Of a DNA stretch of 64,000 nucleotides, positions 46,283-53,334 are shown piece by piece. Both the position numbers and the translations under genes were made by a program. Position 1 is the first letter of the stretch, and every line of letters starts with the position of its first letter. The notes below the pieces were generated by a model. That model ran no database searches and had not been told where the DNA came from. It worked only from the letters and a program-made list of their open reading frames with translations. The stretch is from NCBI GenBank assembly GCA_020634435.1, contig JACKBS010000004.1, positions 992,001 through 1,056,000 on the forward strand. The letters run 5' to 3'. This DNA is from Ardenticatenaceae bacterium (GTDB lineage Bacteria; Chloroflexota; Anaerolineae; Promineifilales; Promineifilaceae).

Positions 46283-47578
46283 TTAGTTCCAAAATTGAGG
46301 GAGATACGGCCGTTGCGTCATCACCATATCATCCAACACGGCTTGAATCTGGTTGGCTGGTGGACCAAGCGGGTGCGCCAGCAACGCCTGGTATGCCGCC
46401 TGACGATCGCCGTGAACGGCCGCTTCCACCGTGAGCAGCTCAAACGACTTTATTTGGGCCAGCAAACCAAACTGCGCCGCAGGCAGCGGCTCCGTCGGCA
46501 ACGGCCGCAACCCATCGCGCCGCACCACGGCAGGCATTTCCAGCACCCAATCCGCTGGCCAGCCAGCGACCGCCCCGCCGTGCGGAATATTCACCACGTG
46601 TGTCTCGCCCAGATCGTTGTAATGTGCGTTTAGCAACTGCGTGGCCACGGTGGAGTACCACGCGCCGCCCCGCTTCATCAAATCTGCGGGCGGTTCAGTC
46701 AGCTTTGGATCGGCATATTGCGCCAACAGCTCATTTTCGATGGCAATCACTTCTTCGGCCCGCGACGGCGGCCACTTCTCCTGCTCTTTCAGCTTCTTGT
46801 GGGTGTAATAAAAGTATTGCAAATAATAGTTGGGAATCATTTGCAGCACTTCAATTAAATCGGGATCCCACATCGGCGCCGCCTCAGCACGAAGGGTGGT
46901 TATAAACTGCTGCATCACCTGCGGCCAAACATCTTCGCCTTCAATCGTAAAGCCACGATGCCAGGAAAGATGGTTCAATCCCAGCGTGTTGAGCTCGACC
47001 TGCTCCGGCGCAAACCGTTTGCCCAATGCCTTTTCCAGGTAATCCAAAATGAGCATCTTGGCGGTGATCGGCACGTTGCACACGCCAACGCTGGGCACCT
47101 CAGGCGCATATCGGCTCAACGCTTCGGTCACCAGCCCAGCCGGATTGGTGAAGTTCACCAGCAGCGCACCCGGCTGAGCCACGTCTTGCATATCTTTAGC
47201 GATGCTCAGAATGACGGGAATGGTGCGTAGCGCTTTGGCCATGCCGCCAACGCCAGTGGTTTCCTGGCCAATGAGCCCATGCCGCCGCCCCAAATATTCA
47301 TCTTCACGACGTGCTTCCATCTGCCCGACACGCAGCTGGGTGGTGACATAGCTGGCATCGGCAACGGCCGTTCGCTGGTCCGTTGAGAGGATGACTTGAA
47401 ACGGCCGTCCCTGCGCCGCCACCATGCGCTGCGCAAAACCGCCCACAATTTCCAGGCGTGCTTCATCAATATCTACCAGCCACAATTCCTGCAACGGAAA
47501 CTGGGCTGTGCGGGCTAAAAAACCGTTTACTAGCTCCGGTGTGTAGGTGGATCCCCCACCAATAACTGCTACTTTCAA
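46283..47578 (-). CDS. GH4 family 6-phospho-beta-glucosidase-like enzyme
   Basis: 431 residues. The NAD-binding N-terminus is MKVAVIGGGSTYTPELVNGF, followed by the family marks LSTDQRTAVADASYVTTQLRVG, GLIGQETTGVGGMAKALRTI, NFTNPAG, VGVCNVPI (Cys of the metal site) and GLNHLSWHRG (His). GH4 enzymes use NAD and a divalent metal to hydrolyse phosphorylated beta-glycosides such as cellobiose- or chitobiose-6-phosphate. No PTS genes are nearby, so the 6-phosphate would have to come from another kinase, or the enzyme accepts unphosphorylated substrates. It lies 21 bases after the LacI gene. Confidence 0.92.
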   Translation of the reverse strand: MKVAVIGGGSTYTPELVNGFLARTAQFPLQELWLVDIDEARLEIVGGFAQRMVAAQGRPFQVILSTDQRTAVADASYVTTQLRVGQMEARREDEYLGRRHGLIGQETTGVGGMAKALRTIPVILSIAKDMQDVAQPGALLVNFTNPAGLVTEALSRYAPEVPSVGVCNVPITAKMLILDYLEKALGKRFAPEQVELNTLGLNHLSWHRGFTIEGEDVWPQVMQQFITTLRAEAAPMWDPDLIEVLQMIPNYYLQYFYYTHKKLKEQEKWPPSRAEEVIAIENELLAQYADPKLTEPPADLMKRGGAWYSTVATQLLNAHYNDLGETHVVNIPHGGAVAGWPADWVLEMPAVVRRDGLRPLPTEPLPAAQFGLLAQIKSFELLTVEAAVHGDRQAAYQALLAHPLGPPANQIQAVLDDMVMTQRPYLPQFWN

Positions 47579-47599
47579 AATAACACCTCAAGCAACTGC

Positions 47600-48625
47600 C
47601 TAAGCAAACTCACAGCCACAGGAACGACGGAGAACCATTTCTGTGGGCAGTAAAGTAACAAGCTCAGGCTCTTTTTTATCAAGCAAACAAAACAGCTGGC
47701 GGGCCACCGATTGCCCTACCATTTCTGTTGGCGCTCTAACCGTGGTTAAGGGTGGCGACATGAAGGGGGCCATCAGCGAATCATCAAAACCAACCACGCT
47801 GACAGCCTCAGGAATTTTGTAGCCAGCCTCGTTGAGCGCCTGGTACACGCCAATCGCCGCATCGTCATCGCCAGCAAAAACCGCATCAAATTCAGGACGT
47901 TCGGGATTGGCTAAGAAAGCTTTAAGCGAGCGGTAGGCAACTTCGCCTTCAAAAGAACCGTCTAAAACCAGGTTTTCATCAAATGGGATGCCATGTTCTT
48001 CGAGGGCAGCTCGAAACCCTTCCTCCCGCCAATGGGCATCTTCCTGGTTGTCGGGACCACGCAGCAGAACAATGCGGCGGCGATTGTGCGCCGTGATCAA
48101 ATGCGTGATTAATTTGCGCGTTGCGGCTTTGTTTTCAATGGTGGTAAAAGGAATGGCCTGTGAATTTGCGGGGGTTTTGTGAATTAAGACAATGGGGAAA
48201 TTACGTTCGTAAAAAGTAGCAATCTCTTCATCACTCAGGCTGTCGGCAAAGGCAATGATTCCGTCCGTGTTGTGAGGACCAAGCGGAACGGCCGTTTCCC
48301 CCTCCACGCCAGAATGATACGAAGCAACCAGCAGATTGTAACCATTCTCCCGCACCACTTTTTCAACGCCTGCCAGTAGTGGACCAAAAAAAGGATTGTG
48401 CATACTGGTCAACAGCAAGCCAACAGCGTTCTTCGTGTGCAACGCCAACTGACGTGCCGTTTCGTGCGGCACGTAATCCAGCTGAACCATGACGGCCTCG
48501 ATTCGCGCTGCCAGTTTTTCCGATACCGGGGCATTTTGATTAATGTACCGGCTCACCGTAGCCACCGAAACGCCTGCCTCACGAGCGACGTCACGAATGG
48601 TGATAGATTGAGAACGTTTGGTCAT
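47600..48625 (-). CDS. LacI/GalR family transcriptional regulator (minus-strand operon)
   Basis: 341 residues. The helix-turn-helix is ITIRDVAREAGVSVATVSRY, then INQNAPVSEKLAARIEAVM and a hinge DYVPHETARQLALHTKNAVG. The effector domain includes LLLTSMHNPFFGPLLAGVEK, TDGIIAFADSLSDEE and FDAVFAGDDDAAIGVYQALN, VSVVGFDDSLMAPFMSPPLT. It is the first gene of the operon that also encodes GH4, the BadF kinase and GH94. An 18-base perfect palindrome covers its promoter, so it is very likely autoregulated. GGTGGG precedes the ATG by about six bases. Confidence 0.95.
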   Translation of the reverse strand: MTKRSQSITIRDVAREAGVSVATVSRYINQNAPVSEKLAARIEAVMVQLDYVPHETARQLALHTKNAVGLLLTSMHNPFFGPLLAGVEKVVRENGYNLLVASYHSGVEGETAVPLGPHNTDGIIAFADSLSDEEIATFYERNFPIVLIHKTPANSQAIPFTTIENKAATRKLITHLITAHNRRRIVLLRGPDNQEDAHWREEGFRAALEEHGIPFDENLVLDGSFEGEVAYRSLKAFLANPERPEFDAVFAGDDDAAIGVYQALNEAGYKIPEAVSVVGFDDSLMAPFMSPPLTTVRAPTEMVGQSVARQLFCLLDKKEPELVTLLPTEMVLRRSCGCEFA

Positions 48626-48638
48626 GAAATCCCACCTA

Positions 48639-48656
48639 AATGTAACCGGTTACATT
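48639..48656. promoter_or_regulatory. LacI-type operator AATGTAACCGGTTACATT
   Basis: A perfect 18-base palindrome 14 bases upstream of the minus-strand LacI start. It overlaps the last bases of the -10 box and the predicted transcription start. Its sequence differs completely from the other LacI operator (37377), so the two regulators should not cross-react. Confidence 0.78.
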
Positions 48657-48682
48657 GTCACATAACCAGCGGTGGCTGTCAA
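48654..48682 (-). promoter_or_regulatory. Promoter of the minus-strand LacI operon
   Basis: On the minus strand TTGACA (48677-48682) and GACAAT (48654-48659) are separated by 17 bases. The -35 box is consensus. The operator palindrome overlaps the -10 and start region, so repressor binding would block polymerase. Confidence 0.68.
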
Positions 48683-48890
48683 CTTTTTTTTGGGCGTTTA
48701 GGACCCCCAGCTTTTCCCCATACTTTATTGCTCTCAGTGGCAACGTACCCAGCCAGACAGATATGCAGATAGCGCCCTCCCTCAGTACGCCACCACTTGA
48801 AAACCACCTACCCTCTAGGACTTTTGTACTATCCACAACACGTTTTCTAGCTCAGAAAAAATACTGATACGAAAATTTTATGAATTTGCC

Positions 48891-48918
48891 TTGATTTGTG
48901 ACCTCACATCCGTATACT
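48891..48918 (+). promoter_or_regulatory. Putative promoter of the biosynthetic gene cluster
   Basis: TTGATT (48891-48896), a 16-base spacer and TATACT (48913-48918) point towards the acyltransferase gene. The transcript would have a leader of about 450 bases before the ATG at 49377. No other good promoter was seen in the 751-base gap. Confidence 0.45.
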
Positions 48919-48924
48919 TATCGG

Positions 48925-49376
48925 GGCTTAGCCTGGGACCCAACTGGATCATAACGTAACTGAGTCGTGGCCGAAGATTGGGCGCATCGTACCCATTAAT
49001 AGCTCTTTGGCCTGGTGGGAAGGCCAAATCAAGTTGCCTACGTCGTTACAATTTCAATACCTATTTTGCAGCTGTTTTGTAGTTTTTTTAAGAAGCAATC
49101 AAGCGATTTATGCTACCATTGCCTAAAAACACACTATTAACAGTCGGCTGTTAACCGCCTGTAAAGCGCTGTTGGAATGTCTCTGTCTTCACTACTCTCA
49201 ACATTCCCCTTAGCAAAGCAACTGCAAATTTTCGGGAACCGATCCGTTGGCAAGTAAAAATGGATCGGTATTTTAGGTGTCTCTGGGCAAGGTGATGGTT
49301 AATGAACTCATGGCAAATGGGATTTACAAAATTTATTTTTTCGTCTATGCAAAAGTCTAGTTAGTTTTCGGCACTT
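48925..49376 (+). other. Long non-coding leader with three hairpins upstream of the NRPS/PKS cluster
   Basis: The gap is relatively AT-rich and has no convincing ORF. Hairpins are visible at 49006-49028 (TTTGGCCT / AGGCCAAA), 49137-49154 (TTAACAGTCGGCTGTTAA) and 49238-49269 (ACCGATCC / GGATCGGT). None matches a riboswitch class I recognise. It contains no ACGGCCGT. It could be a regulatory leader or a decayed region. Confidence 0.4.
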
Positions 49377-50867
49377 ATGCATCCTAAAACACTTCAGCAG
49401 CCCGAGTGGTACTTGCTACCAGTTTCCGGGTCTTCGACAACCGAACTGCAACAAAAATCGACTGCCCTCATTCGATACGTCCAACAGTACCCCAATCAAA
49501 CATTATCCCAGGTTGCGGCTTTGCTGAATCAGGAAGCCAGCAATCAGCCCATCCGTCAGGCGGTACTGAGCAAAAACAGTGCCGAACTTGCTGAACAGTT
49601 GACCAAGGCGGAAGTAAGGCAAGCCACCTCAGAAAGTAGCTCAACCAAACCACCGGTCATTTTTATGTTCCCCGGCATTGGCGATCATTACGGAAATATG
49701 GCGCGGGGTCTGTACGCTGTGCTGCCAATTTTCCGTGAGGTCTTGGATGCGTGTGATGTAGCATTACGGCCGTTTCTCCTCGAATCGCTCCTTGATCTGC
49801 TGTTTTTTGAAGAAGCCACGCCGGAACCAATCAACGGCAGCGCACCAGGACTTGATCTGGCAGCCTTGCTCGGACGCAAAACCACTGCGGCCCCTGCGAA
49901 TCCGGCGGAAGCCCGGCTGCAAGAAACGATTATTGCCCACCCGCTGGTGTTTAGCGTGGAGTACGCTCTGGCCCGGCAGTTGATGGCGTGGGGTTTGCAA
50001 CCTCAAGGGCTGATTGGCTATAGCCTGGGTGAATATGTTTCCGCCACGCTGGCCGGTGTCCTGCGCTTAGAAGATGCCATCACTTTGGTGGCCCGACGCG
50101 CTCAGCTGATTCAAGCTCTGCCTGAAGGTAAAATGCTCACGGTCCCCCTCTCACGAGAGGCCGTGGCGCCTTATCTCAACGAGCAGGTTTCCCTCTCGGC
50201 CCACAATAGCGAGGAGCTGACGGTGCTGGCCGGGGAAGCAGAGGCTATTCAAGCGGTACAGCAGCAACTGCTAAGCCAGCAAATCGCCTGCCGCTTGCTA
50301 GACACCACCCACGCCTTCCATTCGCACATGATGGAAACTGCCGTCACCGAGCTTAACGAACTGGCTCACACCATCACCTTTGCGGCACCGCAGATTCCAT
50401 ATCTGTCTAATGTTACCGGCACATGGATTACGCCCCAACAGGCGACCGACCCCACCTACTGGGCCCGGCATATGTGCCAGCCAGTGCAGTTTTACTCGAT
50501 GCTGCAAAACTTGTTCCGACAAGCGCCGCTGTCGCACTTTATTGAGGTCGGCCCCGGCCAATCCCTGGGCTCCTTTGCCAAGCAGCATCCGCTGTGCAAA
50601 CACGAACAATTTGCCTGGATTTACCCGACCTTGCGTTATTCCTACGACCACCAGGACGACCACTGGTTTTTGTTATCAACCATCCGTAAATTATGGCTCT
50701 CTGGCGTTGATTTGCAGTGGCAAACCATCAATCCTGTTGATCTTGCAGCAGGTTCTCCGCAGTTGTTTGCCTCCCCGCAAACCAGTTCAGAGCAAGTCAC
50801 CGAGCAGAAAGAACGCGGTGAAAAACGGCGGCAGAATCGGTTACGCCGCCGGGATCACAGCCGATAG
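49377..50867 (+). CDS. Stand-alone PKS-type acyltransferase
   Basis: 496 residues. A helical N-terminus of about 90 residues is followed by an acyltransferase domain: FMFPGIGDHYGNMARGLYAV, the nucleophile motif LIGYSLGEYVSATLAGVLRL (Ser 216; GYS rather than the common GHS), VSLSAHNSEELTVLAG, the HAFHS motif (His 315) and YWARHMCQPVQF. The tail is basic and disordered. HAFHS is typical of malonyl-type units. Placed directly before the FkbK/J/H-like set, it may load the ACP-bound extender onto the synthase in trans, as the free-standing acyltransferase in zwittermicin-type systems does. The downstream PKS module has its own AT. First gene of the cluster. Confidence 0.88.
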   Translation: MHPKTLQQPEWYLLPVSGSSTTELQQKSTALIRYVQQYPNQTLSQVAALLNQEASNQPIRQAVLSKNSAELAEQLTKAEVRQATSESSSTKPPVIFMFPGIGDHYGNMARGLYAVLPIFREVLDACDVALRPFLLESLLDLLFFEEATPEPINGSAPGLDLAALLGRKTTAAPANPAEARLQETIIAHPLVFSVEYALARQLMAWGLQPQGLIGYSLGEYVSATLAGVLRLEDAITLVARRAQLIQALPEGKMLTVPLSREAVAPYLNEQVSLSAHNSEELTVLAGEAEAIQAVQQQLLSQQIACRLLDTTHAFHSHMMETAVTELNELAHTITFAAPQIPYLSNVTGTWITPQQATDPTYWARHMCQPVQFYSMLQNLFRQAPLSHFIEVGPGQSLGSFAKQHPLCKHEQFAWIYPTLRYSYDHQDDHWFLLSTIRKLWLSGVDLQWQTINPVDLAAGSPQLFASPQTSSEQVTEQKERGEKRRQNRLRRRDHSR

Positions 50868-50997
50868 ATTTAAACGGCCGTCCGTGGAGCAGCGAACGGC
50901 CGTTGCCCGTAAGCAGAATAAGCGGTATTGAAACTGGCAAAGGCGATCTCTCTCGCTTTTGCTGGCGCAATGCAAATTAAGTGTAAGGAGAAACAAG

Positions 50998-51852
50998 TTG
51001 ACACTAAAACGGATCGGCGTTATTGGCGCAGGTGTCATGGGTGTGGGCGTAGCCCAAACGCTGGCACAAACTGGCCACGACGTAGTGCTTGTCGATATTC
51101 GCGACGATATTCTGGAGCAAGCTAAAGGCCAGATTTATCAAAATATTCGCTTAAGTCGTCTGTTCAACAAACCCCAAGCTAACGACAAAAGCCCCGAAGA
51201 ACTCATTGCTCAGATTTGCTTTACGACCGATTATCAACAGCTGCATGACGTTGATTTTGTCGTGGAAAACAGCACGGAAAAGTGGGCCATCAAAAAAGAG
51301 ATTTACCCGCAGCTAGACGCCATCTGCCCACCGCAGGCTGTCTTTGCCGCCAACACGTCATGCATCTCCATTACCCGCATCGGTTCGGTCACCAACCGCC
51401 CAGACAAAATTGTGGGCATGCACTTCATGAACCCCGTGCCCATGAAACCCACGGTAGAGGTGATTCGCGGCTACCACACCAGCGAAGATTCTTTGGCCAC
51501 CGCCAAAGAGTTCCTGGCCGGCATGAACAAAGATGGCATTGTCGTCAACGATTCGCCCGGTTTTGTCTCCAATCGCGTGTTGATGCTTACCGTCAACGAG
51601 GCCGCTTTTTTACTGCATGAAGGTGTCTCCAACGCCAAAGACGTGGATGACATTTTTAAGAAATGTTTTGGCCACAAAATGGGCCCGCTGGAAACGGCCG
51701 ATCTCATCGGCCTGGACACCATTCTATACTCCATCGAAGTGCTGCACGAAAGCTTTGCCGACAGCAAATACCGGCCCTGCCCGCTGCTGCAAAAGATGGT
51801 AGATGCAGGATTATACGGCCGTAAAAGCGGCGCCGGATTTTACACTTACTAA
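50998..51852 (+). CDS. 3-hydroxyacyl-CoA dehydrogenase family protein (FkbK-like)
   Basis: 284 residues from a TTG start at 50998, chosen because AAGGAG lies eight bases upstream and the coding frame then begins one strand before the Rossmann motif (IGVIGAGVMGVGVAQTLAQT). Other family marks: VDFVVENSTEKWAIKKEIY, FAANTSCISITRI, the catalytic His region GMHFMNPVPMKPTVEVI, and NDSPGFVSNRVLML. In methoxymalonyl- and hydroxymalonyl-ACP pathways the FkbK-type dehydrogenase oxidises the glyceryl-ACP hydroxyl. The neighbours (FkbJ-like ACP, FkbH-like HAD) support that role over fatty-acid oxidation. Confidence 0.9.
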   Translation: MTLKRIGVIGAGVMGVGVAQTLAQTGHDVVLVDIRDDILEQAKGQIYQNIRLSRLFNKPQANDKSPEELIAQICFTTDYQQLHDVDFVVENSTEKWAIKKEIYPQLDAICPPQAVFAANTSCISITRIGSVTNRPDKIVGMHFMNPVPMKPTVEVIRGYHTSEDSLATAKEFLAGMNKDGIVVNDSPGFVSNRVLMLTVNEAAFLLHEGVSNAKDVDDIFKKCFGHKMGPLETADLIGLDTILYSIEVLHESFADSKYRPCPLLQKMVDAGLYGRKSGAGFYTY

Positions 51853-51897
51853 AACCCCCAAACCCTAATTTTTTATGAAACCGGAGGAAGTACACCA

Positions 51898-52146
51898 ATG
51901 GAATCACAAGTAAAACAACAAATTCGCGACTTTCTGGCTAAATACTTCAAAGATTACGATCTGAAAGATGATGAAGACATCTTCTCGCTAGGCTTTGTCA
52001 ACTCACTCTTTGCCATGCAGATTGTGCTCTTTGTTGAGCAGCAGATGGGCATCAGCGTTACCAACGATGAGCTAGAGCTGGACAACTTCCGCACCATCAA
52101 TGCGATGACCAATCTGATCATGAGCAAAAAGGCCACAGCGGCGTAA
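51898..52146 (+). CDS. Discrete acyl carrier protein (FkbJ-like)
   Basis: 82 residues, a single four-helix carrier domain. The phosphopantetheine attachment serine is Ser 36 in LGFVNSLFAMQIV; NSL in place of the common DSL is usual in the FkbJ/ZmaD group of extender-unit carrier proteins. It should be loaded with a glyceryl unit by the FkbH-like protein encoded next and oxidised while bound. A strong GGAGG site lies ten bases before the ATG. It is between the dehydrogenase (45 bases) and the HAD gene (63 bases). Confidence 0.92.
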   Translation: MESQVKQQIRDFLAKYFKDYDLKDDEDIFSLGFVNSLFAMQIVLFVEQQMGISVTNDELELDNFRTINAMTNLIMSKKATAA

Positions 52147-52209
52147 GCTGCCAGCAGGCCCATTTTGCAATGCAAAGCTCATGATTTTTAGCCAGGAGGA
52201 CCGCGACCT

Positions 52210-53280
52210 ATGCTTGACCAGACTCAGCAGGAATTGCTGCTGGCCGAATCTAAAAAAGTAAAAGCCATCAAATGTGTGGTTTGGGATTTAGACAATACCG
52301 TTTGGGAAGGCGTGTTGCTGGAAGGTGACACGCTGATTTTGCGTCCAGAAGTTGTAAAAATCATCAAAACTCTGGATGAGCGTGGCATTTTGCACGCCAT
52401 TGCCAGCCGCAATGAGTTTGAACCAGCCTGGGAACAACTCAAAACCTTTGGCATTGAGCATTACTTCATCTACCCGCAAATTAACTGGAATTCCAAGTCG
52501 CAGTCGATTGCCCAAATTGCCCAAAACATCAACATTGGCATCAACACTTTGGCCTTTGTCGATGACCAACCCTTTGAGCGGGAAGAGGTCAATTTTGCCC
52601 ATCCTGACGTCTGGTGCATTGACGCTGCTGATTTGAGCGGTTTGCTAGAACACCCACGCTTGAGTCCCCGTTTCATTACGCCAGAATCCAAGCTGCGCCG
52701 CCAGATGTACCAGAGCGACATCCAGCGCAAAGTTGCTGAGGAAGAGTTTACGGGACAAAACGAAGCGTTTCTGGCCGACCTGAACATGGTGTTCACCATC
52801 AAATCGGCCCGCGAAGAAGATTTACAGCGGGCCGAAGAGCTGACGATGCGCACCAACCAGCTCAACACCACGGGCTACACCTATTCCTACGAAGAGCTAA
52901 ACCAGCTGCGCCAGTCGGATGACCATCTGCTGTTTGTCTCCAGCCTGGATGATCGCTACGGCACATACGGCACCATTGGTCTGGCGCTGGTGGAAAAAGA
53001 GCCCGAATATTGGACGGTTAAGCTGCTGTTGATGTCTTGTCGGGTCATGTCGCGCGGGGTGGGCACCATTATGATGACCCACATCATGAACCTGGCCAAA
53101 GCGGCTGGTGTTCCTTTGCGGGCGCACTTTGTGCCGAACGGCCGTAACCGCATGATGTATGTCACCTACAAATTCGGCGGCTTCAATGAGGTGGAAACTC
53201 AGGGCGATCTGGTTATTCTGGAAAACCCGCTGCAAGAAATCCAACCATTTCCCGAATATGTTGATATTCGCATTATCTAA
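52210..53280 (+). CDS. FkbH-like HAD-IIIC family protein (glyceryl-ACP synthesis)
   Basis: 356 residues. The HAD motif is CVVWDLDNTVWEGVLLEGD (Asp 26 and Asp 28), followed by ILHAIASRNEF, and FVDDQPFEREEV (motif IV). The C-terminal half is a GNAT-like domain (DDRYGTYGTIGLALVEKEPE, MSCRVMSRGVGTIMM) ending VTYKFGGFNE. FkbH-type enzymes take 1,3-bisphosphoglycerate, dephosphorylate it and transfer the glyceryl group to a carrier protein. With the FkbJ- and FkbK-like genes it forms the core of a hydroxymalonyl/methoxymalonyl extender pathway. AGGAGG lies about ten bases upstream. The acyl-CoA dehydrogenase (FkbI) and O-methyltransferase (FkbG) partners are not in the window. Confidence 0.92.
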   Translation: MLDQTQQELLLAESKKVKAIKCVVWDLDNTVWEGVLLEGDTLILRPEVVKIIKTLDERGILHAIASRNEFEPAWEQLKTFGIEHYFIYPQINWNSKSQSIAQIAQNINIGINTLAFVDDQPFEREEVNFAHPDVWCIDAADLSGLLEHPRLSPRFITPESKLRRQMYQSDIQRKVAEEEFTGQNEAFLADLNMVFTIKSAREEDLQRAEELTMRTNQLNTTGYTYSYEELNQLRQSDDHLLFVSSLDDRYGTYGTIGLALVEKEPEYWTVKLLLMSCRVMSRGVGTIMMTHIMNLAKAAGVPLRAHFVPNGRNRMMYVTYKFGGFNEVETQGDLVILENPLQEIQPFPEYVDIRII

Positions 53281-53334
53281 GCGAGCATCAATTTTGGCTG
53301 CGACAGGCGCATTTGTCTTGGCGGGGTGAATTTA

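Noticed and set aside
48655..48867. Open frames in the gap upstream of the biosynthetic cluster
   Set aside because: They overlap the LacI promoter and operator, have no ribosome-binding site and no family similarity.
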